NCBI GenBank assembly: GCA_037975125.1
Contig: CM075853.1
Location: 33,905,113 to 33,969,112 of the forward strand
Direction of reading: 5' to 3'
Origin: Latrodectus hesperus
Lineage: Eukaryota; Arthropoda; Arachnida; Araneae; Theridiidae
Length of the DNA stretch: 64,000 nt
Under the pieces are notes generated by a model. The model made no database searches. It had not been told where the DNA came from and was given only the letters and a program-made list of their open reading frames with translations. Shown one piece after another: positions 1 through 17,664 of the stretch; the stretch's first letter is position 1; each line of letters opens with the position of its first letter. A program made the translations under genes and the position numbers.

Positions 1-420
1 CACAGTGCCAACATGAGTCAAAGCAGCCAATTTTAGAATAATATCATGCCCCAATTTATCTAAAATATTAGGCTAATTCTGCAGGTATTGAATGGAACTT
101 TTACTATCTATCAGAATCCAAATACTATCAGCATCAGCCTACATGGCAAGATCTAACTTCTCCTTAATAGCAATAAACTGAACCGTCACTAAGATTTCTA
201 AAACAATATACATGTTCTCACCTGGACTTGTTTTCTTAGGAACAGCACTGTCCGTTTTTACGGAGTCAAATCTTCTTCCATCTGTATAGAAGACAAGAGC
301 TTAGGAAAGAATACTATTTATGACTTCTTGGGAAATCTGGTGTAGTTTATTTTGCTTAACAAAATCCATACTTAGGTCTTCCCTAAAATCTACCTTACTA
401 AGTAGGTATCAATAAATTAA
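1..420 (-). pseudogene. Non-LTR retrotransposon (LINE) RNase H domain, decayed
   Basis: Read on the minus strand from about 420 down to 1, one frame gives a type I RNase H domain. It has YTDGRR (first catalytic Asp), a helix QFIAIKEKLDLA that carries the expected Glu, then IWILIDSKSSIQYL (second catalytic Asp) and a following hydrophobic helix that runs off the window edge. This order is typical of the RNase H domain that follows reverse transcriptase in LINE ORF2 proteins of arthropods. RNase H would remove the RNA strand during target-primed reverse transcription. In-frame stops occur just before the YTDG motif, inside the domain and after QYLQN, so the copy is dead. The upstream part (VDFREDLSMDF) fits the usual linker between RT and RNase H. 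No start codon is visible. The rest of the element lies outside the window on the left. The exact LINE clade cannot be set from this fragment. Confidence 0.8.
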
Positions 421-600
421 AAAGAATAAGGGTCTCAACTTCAACAAAAATCCCCTAAAGCATGTTTCCATATAAAACAAAAAGAAGGGTATTTTTCTTC
501 AGCTTTTCATTATCTGTCCACTCCAATAAGAAAATTGACGTTCTGTTATAGTGTTTAAAATGTTTAAGTGTTGCAATGTATTTTGCTCAATTTGTTTTCT

Positions 601-749
601 TTTCCATGAGAATGCCTTAATACAAATTTAATTAAATATAAATTTAATTAAAAAAACAATTTATAAATTTCATAATCCATTTCCATGAGAATGGCTTAGT
701 ACAAATTTAATTAAATATAAATTTAATTAAAAAACAATTTATAAATTTC
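601..749. repeat. Two-copy tandem duplication, period 79 bp
   Basis: The block starting TTTCCATGAGAATG recurs at 601 and 680. Both copies contain the same AT-rich body, with twice AATTTAATTAAA and an AATTTATAAATTTC end. They differ at a few bases and by one A in a homopolymer, so the duplication is fairly recent compared with its surroundings. Confidence 0.85.
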
Positions 750-759
750 TTAAATACAA

Positions 760-3700
760 AAATTATTACTTGCTATAGAAAGGAATATGAAAAAAATCAA
801 AGATTTAATTATTATATAAATTATATATAAAATTAAAATTTATAATTGTCTTTAATTTTAATATTGGGTTATTAAATGAAAATAGTAAAATATTCCGGAA
901 GTAGAAGCGTGATACATATTAATGCAATTTTTTCAAACTTTGCTATAAATTATAATATTATAATTTAACAAAGCCATGAAAGTTCATAAATATATATAGT
1001 TACATATAATACATAAAATAATCCACCATTATTTATGTCAAATATTATTTTAAAAAACCTATAATAAGGATTATACAAAAACTTTCCCTACAAATCGCAA
1101 TTAAAAATCAAAAGAGAGAGATATGCTAAATAAATAAATATATTACACTTTCCTAAAAGTTGAAAAGAACATTTAAAAATGTTAACGAAACATCCTTTAA
1201 GCAAATTCGCAAAGATAAATGTAATAGATAATATTACTTAGTGGAATAAATACATGAATTGTTTTACTGTTTATTTAAATATGTTAAGTTTCATTTGGTT
1301 TTGATTTTATTCAAAGCATATTAGGCAGAATTTGATTCTAATAAGATATTGTAAAATGTTTTTCAAATTTATGAAAAAAATAACCTTAATTCTTTTTACT
1401 AAAATAATATGAAATAAATAGAAAAAATAAAACAATTATCTTTGTTCATGGTGCACTTCCAGAATATTTTCATGATATATACACAAAAAAGAAACAAGAC
1501 ATCTTTCAACATTATAAATGAAATTTTTTCCGATGAAGTATAATGATAAATTTCTAAAATATTATGCTTAAATTTTTTTCTTGGAATGTTAACTGATTAG
1601 AATTATCCTTCCTATAAGTTGAAAGAAAGGGCTTTCTAAACGTTCGGAAGTTTGAAGTTTATTAGAACAGCTAGAAATCCCAATCCAAACCATCCATAAT
1701 TATTTACAATAGACAGCAAAAAGTGTATTCTAATACTTTTAAGAAGTAGCTACAGTTCTTTATTATGCACACAAACTAAGCATCAACTCATCTAACGAAA
1801 CCCATTAAATTAATTTGGTACTGTGGATCAAAAGAAAACTGTTTTATCGCGTGATGATAGCAATGAAACACGCTATTCTAGTCGGATGGGTGAGTTAAGA
1901 AATGATGAATTTTGGAAACAGTTTAAGATATTTAAAATTATCAAGAATCCTGATTAGAGTACAATAGTTTGAAATTTGATTTTGTTCTACAGCCTGTGTT
2001 TTTTGCATGCTATTCCTGGTAAATTAAAAATATCTTTTTCGTTACCTTTTTGTCTGTAATTCTAAACTGTTTCAGTATTTTTTTTTCTATTTGCCTAGTT
2101 AAAGTAGCTATCTGCTTAAGATAAATCACTTCAACATTATTATTCTGAATAACAAAATTTGTTGCAGGTTAACAGTCCTTTAACAATGTATCATTAAATT
2201 TCCCATTTGAATAAACTATTATTTCGCTATTGAATTTATTTTAAGAATTTCTTCTTTGGTTTTATGATATTTGATAGAGTGATTTAGGAAAAAAGCTGTT
2301 TTTGAACGAATTTTAAAAGGCACTCCAACCAATGTTTCGTTAGGTGAATGTTACGGTAAATGTAATAAACCTCCCAATTTTTTACTTTATATATAATTAT
2401 CGGTAAGTGATTATGTTAATTACCAAGTATTAATCTTAATCAATACTAAACTTAGTAAACGTGATAAATTATTGAATACTCGTCAAACTTGTCATTTTAT
2501 TTATAAAATATCTATCTCATATTGGGGAAAGACCAATTTTTTCAAAAAGATTTTTATGAAAGAAGACAGCTGTCGTAGGTACATCGAAGAAATAATATTG
2601 CTTATATTTTTTTTAAATTATAAAGTTCTATTTCAATGACTGGTAAGATGGAAGGTTTATGTTTATTAACTTAATGTAGGATTCTTTAAATGATGCATTA
2701 TACAAAAAAAATATGAAAAATTTCGAAATAAGCAAATTTTGAGTAGTAAGTATTTTATTTGAATTAGGTCACTTAAAGTAAACTTGATTTCTGAGTACAA
2801 CATAATTCAGAAATAAATTGGTGGCGGGACTCAAACTTCCAATTTTGACAGGATGCTATAGGAAATTTTTACTGAGAGTATCAATTGTGGCCAAACAGAC
2901 AAAATCATTTTTATTGCTTAATCTTGATTTATTGCTGAGAGATAAAAGAAATATTGAAATCAAACACGAAAGAGAAGAAGAAAAATGAAGAAAATATATG
3001 GATATAGATTGTCTCCGATGATTTCCTTTCATATAGAAATTATTGAATTGAGCGGTTGGGTAAGAAAAATGTGGGTATATAGTATACTTTTCTTACCTTT
3101 CCGTAAAATCCATATGCTGTGTCAGATCCCTAGTATTTTCTGTGTTAATTTTTGTATTTTCCTCCTCCACAAGAGCATTTCAAATAAATTATATGAGTGA
3201 AAATGAATATGTAGTATACTGTCAAACAATAGTTTTTATTCCAGCACATTTCTATTCATAGGAGATTGTTTTATTAGTATGGTATCTTAAGACAAAATAA
3301 AGTTACACAGACTATAAAAATTGACAATTAGTAATATATATTTTTTTCATTTCCAATTTTGTTTAAATTATCATAATTTTTGATATTATATAGCGAAAGA
3401 AAATGTAAAAGCCTCATATTTAAAAAAAATATGAATTTTTTGTGATTTGATTAATGTGAATATGCTTCAAACATAATTTTCTGGAAATATTTGTAGTTTG
3501 ATAGTCTAAGTGAATTCAGAAACTGATAAGTACTTAAGATATTCATTTGATATTGTTATATTCTTAGTACGTTAGAAATTCAATTTAATATAATATATAT
3601 GTTTTTATAATAACAAAACCTTTCATATTTTTTAAGACAAAATCCTTACATCAATGACATTAAAACATTCGACCTATTTATATAATTAAAACAATATTTT

Positions 3701-4150
3701 ATTTAAATAAATTGAATTTATTAAAGAATTATAAATTTTTAACATTTATAACTTTAGATGTCTTCTATGTAAACTGCAACTGCTAATGAATTGCCTTAAA
3801 GAAATATTTATTCGTAACTTACAGTAAGATAAAATTCCTTTAATCAGTATTTAAATCAACAATTGTTTTGTGTGTGTATATTTCATAATATTAGTTAAAT
3901 AATCTTACAAGATACGTTTGATAAATTAAAATTAATTTATTTATTATGTGTGTGTCACTATGAATTAAAAAATATTTAAATATTGTTACATTTGTGGGTA
4001 ATAAATATTCTTTGTGTACTCTTTGATCTTTCAGCGGCAATTTGAAATCTTAAATACAAAAATAAATGAATAAATGAATTTTTAAGGGATTTTTTAGAAA
4101 AGACATTATTCATTTTGTTCACTTGGCACATTTAGATCTGAATATCAATT
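760..4150. other. AT-rich non-coding stretch
   Basis: No recognisable gene or element. Stop codons are dense in all frames. The longest reading frame (71 codons at 2985-3200, plus strand) has no domain-like composition and looks random. Short homopolymer and TA runs occur throughout. Confidence 0.7.
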
Positions 4151-4151
4151 G

Positions 4152-4775
<624 letters not shown>

Positions 4776-7709
4776 ATATACTCATTTCATCATATTAGCT
4801 GGTTTAAAATGTTTCCTACGTCAAATATATTTTCATTAATTTATTTATAACAAATTGATTTTGTTTTCAACAAAAATTAATGAATTGAGTTTTTTATTGA
4901 ACTAAAAAATTAGATTTGAAAAATCCAAATTGTATTTCAAACAGGATTTCTTTTTTATTCTATATCAAATATTTTCAATTGTTCTAAAAGAAATGAATCC
5001 ATGAAAACTATTTCTTTCACTTCTAAGGAAAGTAAGTGATGAAAATTGCTTTTGGCGAAATACAAAATTCTGGTATTTACATTCCCCATAAATTTCGTTT
5101 TGATTGACATGATCGTATTTCTTTCTCTTTCTTTGTTTTACACACTCATGGTACAGACAGTTTTTCTAGAAAATCTGTTATGTTATACTATATTAATATA
5201 TACATACATCTAACATGTTTTCCCTATAAAAATGATATTGAAAAATAAAAATAAATGAATATATGAATTGAATAGAATTTAACTTAATAAAATGATAATC
5301 AACATTATAATAATTTAATTTAACACTATAATACTTAACATTCTAATCATTAATTACAATAATAATTACTTCTATTAAATAAAATAAGTAAAAATTAATA
5401 AACATCTTCAATTTTTGCTAACAATTAATCTCAGATACACCATAGAAATTAATATATTAATGTATAAAAATATTTTCATCTCCACTTAATCACATTCAGT
5501 TTAATATCAGTTCAAAGATTATTTGGCAATTGAATTTCTTCTAAAATCTTACCATCATTTCAATAATGTGGATTGCATTATTATGATTTTGATTCATAAA
5601 CAATATTGTTGCAGATGATGTAGTCAATTAAATTTCTTACAAAGAATTTAAATATTTTTAAATTTTACTTTTAATGCATTGAAAATTAAGTACTGAAATT
5701 AATTAATACGGAAATAACTACTAATATTACTAAATACTTTAGTTTTTTTTAAGTAAAACTTACGAAAAATTTTAAAACATTTTTATTGAAGAGTAACCTA
5801 TTTATTTAAGTATATAAATGCATCTATTTATTCAAAATTGCATTAAACATTAATTCATATATACAGTTAACTATATTTGATGCAGTGAACATGTACAAAA
5901 AGAATACGAATCAATGTTTATTTTTTTATATTATAGAAGTAAATAAAGTTGTTTTTATTTATCTTGTAGTTACCCAAATACAGGTAAATTATATTGAGAA
6001 GCAAACAATTATATGATATATATAATTAAAGATAGCATGTTTAGCGATATTTTCAACGAAAAAATAAAATGGTTAAAAAATCTTTTGCAGAAAACTCTCA
6101 AGAATGTTCGATAAAAAGTTCTTTTCGTAAAAGTAAATAGGAGGAAAATAAATGAAACCTAAAGAAAAAATCTTTATATTCCCGGGTTTTGTTTTGGCAG
6201 AAATAAAACACTCAGAGCAACCGCCTCTTTTGCAAACGATATTTTTATTCCACTTTCAAAAATACCCTTTCTCTTCACTTTAAAAAGTGGAGAAAATTTT
6301 AAATCCTTTAGCAGAATATGCTTCCTTTTGCTAAATCAGCATATTCAAAATCATATTTGTGAAATACTTCTTTTAGTACATCTCTCGCTTACAATTGAAC
6401 TAGAATTTCAAAGAAAATCTCAATTTTACAGTTCCATTTAATTGCATTTAATTGAATATTAATTTATTTTTACAATTTTATTAATTTTTTTCTTTGATAA
6501 TTACACTTTATTTTAGTAATAAGTCATTTTTCCATGCATTATGTCTATCCTTTTTATTCTAATGAAATGTTTATATGAAAAAACTTTTTATTTTCTGGTG
6601 ACATAAAAATTGAAGAAAGATTTAATCACATATATTTGAATTAAATCCTAGAAAAAATATTTTATATTATAATTTCTTGTTTTATAGAATTTAATTACTT
6701 AATTTATGTTATGTGAAATATTTATTAATTATTCAAAGTAATATATTGTAAGATAAGAAAAACATTTCAGGTTAATTTTACTGATAATTCTTTATTTTGA
6801 GAAAAACTAACACATAACCTTCATTTCCTATGCATGAATTCAATGAATTTTCCAGATGAAATTTATTTTTAATTCATTATGTAGTTTTACTTTGATAAGT
6901 ATGTAAAAATAAAAATATTTCGCTCAAATCTTTATAGAGTTTTGAGCATGTGATTTTAATGAAATAGATAGTACTGTTTTGAAAAACAATTTCAAAGAAT
7001 AGAGTAGTGAAAGCCTTTTTTAGGACAAAATATTTAAACAACTTAAATTCTTATTTGCTCAATAAAGAGAATACTTTTAGAATTAAAATATATGAGTGAC
7101 AATTGTATGTGTGCTGGTATAATTGAAATTAAGTGTATTTTTCTAGTTATTAATTAAACTTGAATAATAATTAATTAAATCTAAATAAAAATAAAATTTG
7201 GAAAATAAAGCTATGTATATAATATTATATAAAAATCTATATTAAGAATAAATTAGGTATAGAAATGTGTATTAATTATTATTTCCCACTCTTTGCATTT
7301 TAATATATTTTACATAAGTTTAATAATAAGGAGAAATCTGTATTAGTTTTTCATCACTATAATTTATACTTTAAATTAAAAGGATTAATCTCAAAGGCAA
7401 TTTCTTCATTTGTTATTATATGAAATATTATTTTTTCCTATTAAAATGGCAAAATAAGCATTAAAATGAGTTTAAATTGGTTTTAAGACCTGCTTTGCAT
7501 TTCAATGTAATATTCTATTTTAACATTAGTAATGTGAAAAGTTCAGTTCGTCAACAATTTAATTTAAATTTTAAATTGCATTTATGAATAAATTAACATT
7601 CAAATTTCTTCAATTTTAACCAAAACAAAAACCAGTACAATTTTTTTTCATGCTGACTTTTTGGTGACTTTTTATTTTAATCTGAATAACACACACTCAT
7701 ACAAATATG

Positions 7710-7710
<1 letters not shown>
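4776..7710. other. AT-rich non-coding stretch
   Basis: No gene, element end or structured repeat recognised. Slightly less AT-rich text lies near 6175-6310 (CCCGGGTTTT, then CAACCGCCTC), but it carries no readable protein or repeat signature. Confidence 0.65.

Positions 7711-7711
<1 letters not shown>

Positions 7712-7791
<80 letters not shown>
7712..7791. repeat. (TA)n microsatellite, ~80 bp
   Basis: Uninterrupted TA run preceded by ACACACTCATACAAATATGC. Confidence 0.95.
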
Positions 7792-7796
<5 letters not shown>

Positions 7797-9515
7797 ATAA
7801 ATTTCTATCATAATATTCCATGTTATAAATAAAGAAATATATTTTTCTTTAATTTAAAAATGGATTGTTTTTATATAAAATTTAATTTTCATTAAAATTT
7901 TTACCTTGTATCTGCGGGAAGATAACTATATTGTTACCACCACAAACTGATAAGAGATCTTCATATAAAAAGATTTGAAAAAAAAAAAACAGGAAAGTAT
8001 GCCCTGAAGCAAAATGTAAAATAATTTAATTATAGTTAGTGGACAGGAAATAAAAGGAATTTCTGAGATTCAAATTAAACTAAAATTGTTGGAATCATTT
8101 TTGCACACCTGAAATTTGTTTACTTGGATTAGAAAATTAAAGTAATATTCTAAATTTTAATGATATCTTTATTTAATCATTCAAACTCTATTTGATAAGT
8201 AGAAATATGGAAATTTCTTATATCACTATCATATTTTTGAAGTTTTTTATTATTTGCAATTATCCGTAAATTTCACAAAGATAAAAGTTTAGTTAAGAAA
8301 CGTAATATTTACAAAAAATATTTTTACTAGTTTAGTTTAATTAATAACTAGCTAATATTTATGTACATACAGTTTTAATTCAAAAGTATGATAAAATCTA
8401 ACTCTATGAAGTTTTAAATTAAAGTATATACCTATGAATTCTCAAGTCAAAAAATTTAATTATTTAGATATTCTGTCATAAATAAAGCACTGTGGAATAT
8501 TATTTTCAAATAAAATAAAACATTTTCTTATTAAAACAATTTATAATAGAATTTTTTAACAAAGCAAATTTATTGATCTTGATTGACATGCAATTTATTA
8601 GAGAAATATCACTTAAATTTTAATATGATATCCTGATAATCCAGGTACCCTAATCTGAAATTTATCAAATGCGTATAATATACTACTTTTGTAGTTGGAT
8701 TCTAAATGTGAAATTTAGAAAATTTGTTATATTTTGATTTTGATCAACACTTTATTACTTTCGGGATATATTTTTCGGAAATTCTTTTAAATTTACCAAG
8801 TCAAATTAAAATAATTCTAAAAAAAACTTTATATTTTATGCAAATATTTAAATTTTCCATGATTTTAATGATTTAAATTGAGTTTTAAATTAATTTTACT
8901 TTTTTCCAGAGTTTTTAGTCTCATAAATTTAATATAAAATAATAGTTATTTTTCGTTAACTATATTTAAATGGGAAACTTGTAAAAACTTCAAAAAGCAT
9001 AGTATACAAAAAATTGAAAAAATATTATGACTATCAATAGAAAAATTAAAAATAATCTGATGAGATAATTTATCATATAAAGATATATTAAATGTAATTA
9101 AAATTAGCTTTCCCCGTTCCATTGTTTCCTATTGAGATCATAGTTTTTGAGCAATGTCAGTATATGCATTTTCTTAAAAATACTCCTAAATAATGCAGAC
9201 CAATTAGTAACGAAACGCAATTTAAAATAATTGAAATAAAAAAAATATATCGTTCAATCTAACATACCTTCAATCTAACACATATTTAACCATGCATTTC
9301 ATGAAAGATGAGATTTTGTTTCATTGTTTGTTCATGCATTCAAAAAAGTTAATATACGTAGAATATTAAATTAGACAGGCACATTGCACAGTTATTCCTG
9401 ATAGTAAATCAATTACTTAGATCTATGAGAACAATGCGGAAAAGCTTTGCTCTTCAGAAATTCATCATACAATTTAATAATCATGTATTGTGAGCTGAAC
9501 AAGAAAGGAACAACT
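7792..9515. other. AT-rich non-coding stretch
   Basis: Nothing recognisable as a gene or mobile element up to the SINE at 9524. Confidence 0.65.
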
Positions 9516-9523
9516 TAAATGAA

Positions 9524-9834
9524 GTGGAGCCGTGGTAGCCTAGTGGTTCGATAGTGGTAGCCTTGCCATCGACCTTCCTTCCGGAAGGGCGGGGCTCGAT
9601 TCCCGAAGCCGCCAAAGATCCATCGAGTGCATGTGATATATGTGCTCGTTAAATCTGTGGAATTAAAAGTTCTGAGGTCAATAGTTGAGCAGCTACCATG
9701 GGTGTAATGGTCCGGTGAAAATTTTCTCCCCCCTCCACTTCAAAGAAAAAATTGACAGCGTGGAACCTCTGGTGGCACCATCTATTGGAGAAGTCCTAAA
9801 GCAACGACGTACTTTTACCTGCGTGTGCTCTGGA
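9524..9834 (+). mobile_element. tRNA-derived SINE, ~311 bp
   Basis: The left end has an RNA polymerase III split promoter. Box A TAGCCTAGTGG lies at 9536-9546 and fits the TRGCNNAGTGG consensus. Box B GGCTCGATTCC lies at 9593-9603, one change from GGTTCGANTCC. The head resembles a tRNA but has an insertion that repeats the GTGGTAGCC block, so it cannot fold as a working tRNA. An unrelated body of about 230 bp follows, markedly less AT-rich than the flanks. TAAATGAA occurs immediately on both sides (9516-9523 and 9835-9842), a plausible 8-bp target site duplication. SINEs encode no protein and depend on a LINE reverse transcriptase for transposition. The right boundary rests mainly on the short direct repeat. 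Confidence 0.8.
9536..9603 (+). promoter_or_regulatory. Pol III internal promoter (boxes A and B) of the SINE
   Basis: Box A at 9536-9546 matches the consensus fully and box B at 9593-9603 differs at one base. A start to B start is 57 bp, within the range of tRNA genes. A second TAGTGGTAGCC lies at 9552-9562, so the box A region is partly duplicated. Confidence 0.75.
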
Positions 9835-9842
9835 TAAATGAA

Positions 9843-11505
9843 ACACGTATCCTTTTGACTTAATTTCGCATAGCTGTTAGCTAGAGAATTGGGCTTAGTC
9901 CTTATTTAGTGTCATAAATAACATAAACATGAAGTTTTGAATATTTAAGTGAAGATTAACTTCAGTAATGTTTATATGAATATAAGACTAACTATTCTCT
10001 GAATATAATAAAAAAATTATTCAAACGTTTTCTTAAAAAATTGAAAGAGGAAAATACTTTCTCAAGTAGAAAAACTTTAATAAGTAGAGAAATGTTTTAT
10101 TGGATTGAATATTAAAGTAGAAAAATATTTTACTTTAAATACAGATTTAAGTATACGGATGCATTAAAATTCTACTGTCACATAAAATCAGCTTTTAATG
10201 AATCAGATTCTGAATTGAAATTTACCTTTAGAATGTAGAAAAGAAGAAAAATTCATGAGGATTAAACTTTAGAGTGAAATTTCTTTGAATTGAACAATAT
10301 AAAAAATGCTAATTTTTTTCATGGACCCTGTTTTCTGAATAAAACTTGAGACATTTATTGATTTTAAATTGTTACTTGAATGGCATTCACGGATACGACG
10401 AAAAAACTGATAAATAATGAAAGAAATTTAAATAAATGGTTCTTTGATAACTGGCTACAAATACACTAAAAAATAGTTAAACTATAACTAATTAAAACAT
10501 TTTAATTAGTCATTCATTACCAAAAAAATTAAAAAATGGTCTAGAAAAATTTAAAAATCAATATTTTCCACTTTCTTTTATTACATTGTTCCTGTCTTTT
10601 GTAAATACAAATAACTAATTACTTTACTTCTTTTTTCATACATTTTATTTTGTGTAATACTTTGTTCAAAGTTCAGAGTTTAATGTCATGTATTGCTGCA
10701 AGATAAATGTAAAAAGTAACGTTGTTTTAAAATACGTTTCTTTTGAAAACATATTTTGAACACTTTTTTACTACTTTCTTTGTTGACAACACCATTTACA
10801 TTTATCATTTTTTTTATTTATTTAAATAGTTTATCTTAAAATCCAATGGAGAAAGTTTTATTCAAATTAATTAGTATTAAATTTTTTCTTGACAAAATAT
10901 ATTAATTAAGGAAGTATTTTATAATTAAATGACACATTTTCTAGTAAATTACTTTAGTCTAAATTTCTCTGAGTATTTTATGATTAAAAATTAATAATTT
11001 ATCATATTGCATGATCAAATACCTATATACACATTTCCACAAACTAATAAATTTTAGGAAATTTCCTAAATACAATAGAATAAGAAAAATGATAATAAAA
11101 GTGTAATTTAATAAAATAATTAATATTTAATGTAATTTATCTTTAAACAAATCTTTATTAACAATAATCTACGAAACAGCATTTGATTTTATACAGTTTA
11201 GCAGAATTTCTCCACTAAACATTTAATGAAATTTATTAAAATGAAACTTTGTTTGAATTATTACGTTTGTAAATAAATTCGTGGATACTTTATTCTTTTC
11301 TTTTGTTTTACAACTAATTTTTTTGTAGTAGTTTTTGTTGAAAATTAAAATATTCATTCCATAGAGCTTTCTTCTACTCTACAAAACACTGTTAATCGTC
11401 ATTTTGAGTAATTGAAATTTTTATTACTTTTAGAGCTTAGAAAGGAAATACCTTGGATGTAAAAATCTAAATTTTTGACAGATGCTCTTCTCTATTTTTC
11501 ATTCA
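9843..11505. other. AT-rich non-coding stretch
   Basis: No gene or element recognised between the SINE and the mariner remnant. Confidence 0.65.
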
Positions 11506-11512
11506 GGATAAA

Positions 11513-12030
11513 ATGTTGCTAACGCTGCCAAGGACATTTACAACGAAGGTGCCATAGAAAAGTCTACAGCACAGAAAATGTTTTGCAAAGTTAAAAAATA
11601 AAACAAAACTAATAAATGACATTTAGAAGGACATGTTACATTTTGAAATGATCGAAAACAATGCCACGGTTAACAGGAAGCTCTACATAGCCCAGCAAAA
11701 CCTTAAAATAACATATTCGATTGAAAAGACCCTATCGACGAGACCACACCATACTTCTTCACATCAACACCAGGCCCTATGCTGCACAAGTTGCCAAAGA
11801 TGTGCTCCAAGAATTTGAATTTCTACATCATGCACCGTATTCTCCGGACCATCTTTTATGCTCCCTGTTGAACCATATGAGGGGCGTTGTGAAGAGTACC
11901 TTAAAAACAAAATCAACAACTTCAACATTAGAACAAGCAATTTTCAGAGGAATGACATCGACAAATTGGTGGAGAGATGGGAGGGGCCGTAAACAGCAAC
12001 TGCTATAGATTTATTTATGAATTCCATGAA
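11513..12030 (+). pseudogene. mariner-family transposase remnant with internal deletion
   Basis: Three pieces of a mariner transposase lie in order on the plus strand. At 11513-11602, NVANAAKDIYNEGAIEKSTA then QKMFCKVKK matches the N-terminal helix-turn-helix, which binds the terminal inverted repeats. At 11740-11850, HINTRPYAAQVAKDVLQEFE then HHAPYSPD matches the catalytic core. At about 11958-12010, DIDKLVERWE matches the C-terminal end. The usual HDNARPH catalytic motif reads HINTRPY here, so the second metal-binding Asp is lost. The segment between the helix-turn-helix and the core, which should hold the first catalytic Asp, is largely missing, and there are frame breaks. Intact mariner transposases are about 345 residues, so about half the coding length is gone. 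I did not find terminal inverted repeats. Only the conserved motifs support the assignment, but they occur in the right order and strand. Confidence 0.72.

Positions 12031-15053
<3,023 letters not shown>

Positions 15054-15132
<79 letters not shown>
15054..15132. repeat. (TA)n microsatellite, ~79 bp
   Basis: Uninterrupted TA run preceded by TTGCTTACA. Confidence 0.95.
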
Positions 15133-15134
<2 letters not shown>

Positions 15135-16300
15135 GAAGAAAAATTACATTTTAGTTGTAACGCATTTATGTTTATGTATGAAAGTATAGAAAAATAAAGA
15201 CAGGAAAAGGATCCATATTTCACTCAACAAAAATTATATAATAGTTGAGGTAAGGGATACTTTATAACTATTTCCAATACTTTTCGTTTTAAGAAAGGGC
15301 TTATAACAATCGATTTTACTCTGAATATGAGGTTACATGGTATATTTCAGAATCTAATCTTGGTATGTTAGTAGCTGGAATATACAGCTGAAGCATAGAT
15401 AGAAAACGCAAGATATTGGATATCAATATTTCGGGATTGAAAATAGAGAATAGTTCTTGTGTGTGAGACATACACTCAATTTTTGGCATATGTTAAGTGA
15501 TTTAATACGCTTTACTTGAATAAAAAATGTATTTTGCATAAAAATTTTAAAAGTGAAATATATTATAAATTGTTTTATTAGATTGAATAAATTTAAAAAT
15601 GTCTGACAAGTTAGGTATGTTAATTTGTAAAATATAATTAAGAATAATCATGGAAGTTTATGATGAAAATCCAGTTAACAAGGATGATAATTTCGATTTT
15701 AAGTACTTTGATGCACTAAAAATATTATCCAAAATGGTATTTTATTGATAAATAAATGGTTATATATTGTACTCTAAATTTCCTTCATGATATTGTGTAA
15801 TTGTATCAAAAGTAATTACACTTTATAAAACTAATTTTATATCTAAAAATTTAGTTTTCATTTTAATTATTTTTAAATTGTTTATTTCTTGTAAAATTAT
15901 CGGTAAGAATAAATGATAAGTATCAAAATTAACTTGAAAATAATTAAATTGAAAAAAATCAGTTAAATCTCAAAAGAAAAATTAAATATTAATTAAAGCA
16001 TTCAAGTAATTTGAATTTAAAGAACATTAATCATATATTGAGAGAGAATCATTTTAAACTTACCATACGAGATGAGAAAACTTTTGAATCTACATATTTT
16101 CCCTAACAAAGGAAATTTTTCCCTCATAATGGGGAAAAAATAGAAGGAAGTTGAAAACAATTAAAATGTAGCAACTAATGTTGTTTTGTTACAGTGTGTT
16201 AAATAAATAGTAGTACATTTAATATGTGACTTAAAAGAGAAAAAAGTTCAATTAACTACACCTTAAGACATGAATGCAAAATAAAAATAATGTCATCTTC
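15133..16300. other. AT-rich non-coding stretch
   Basis: No gene or repeat element recognised. Confidence 0.65.
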
Positions 16301-16440
16301 ATTTGATAACAGTACTAATAAAAAGATAATGCAATATATATATTTGATACTATATATATTGCAATATATATTGCAATACAAATACATATATTTGATAACG
16401 GTATTAATAATAAGATTTTCCGCGCGTGCGCGCGCATATG
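16301..16440. repeat. Short direct duplication with a palindromic AT core and a CG tract
   Basis: ATTTGATAACAGTACTAATA at 16301 recurs with three changes near 16390 (TTTGATAACGGTATTAATA). Between them lies ATTGCAATATATATTGCAAT (16358-16377), a perfect 20-bp palindrome. The second copy runs into CGCGCGTGCGCGCGCATATG (16421-16440), an alternating purine-pyrimidine tract. Confidence 0.7.
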
Positions 16441-17084
16441 TAATTTAATTTTTGATAAGTTGCACACATAATTACACGTGAATACAAAGAATTATCTAAA
16501 ATTTGCTACAAGTATTTTTAATTCATTTAAACTTTTCTGATTTAGTGTATTAAATTATAGCTTGTAATGTGTAAATAAAAAGATTATGAGGAGTATTTAA
16601 TTTTTTTATAAATATATTTGTTTTTTAATTACTTTTTTGCATATTGTTATCTGTTGAGCACATTTTTTGTGACACAGACTATTTTGATTGATTGAGATAA
16701 GTTTCTTAATGTTTGGGAATACTTTTATTCATCAATATGATCTCAATTTTCTAAATTTATTAAGAATAAGCATAAAATGTTAATTGAATATTCTAAAAAT
16801 ATACGGGCCATTCATTATGTAACTCCGGAAACAAGCATAAAATTCATGTGAAACTTCGTGCTTTTGCTGGATGAAAGATGCAAATTGTTGTTATGTTAAG
16901 AGGCACTGCAGCGCATACGCGTATCACGAATAGCTTACGTACCTTTTGCAAGCGCTGTATAAAAAGTGAAAAGATTGACGTTTATAGGTAAAGAGAGTTT
17001 GCTCTTTTTCATAAGTTCCTCAACTATATCTTTTAGAAGACATTGAATTCTTTTGAAGCAAATTTCTGTGTTTGATCGAAGGAT

Positions 17085-17598
<514 letters not shown>

Positions 17599-17664
17599 GT
17601 ACATATATATTGTGTAATGTGTGAATAATTACATGCGATTCAAATAAAGTTTTATTTAGCAATT

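Noticed and set aside
2985..3200. 71-codon plus-strand frame
   Set aside because: No domain, no conserved pattern and no supporting context. This length is expected by chance in many frames of 64 kb.
9524..9620. Functional tRNA gene
   Set aside because: Pol III boxes are present, but the head contains an internal duplication and has no complete acceptor stem or usual arm spacing. It continues into a SINE body.
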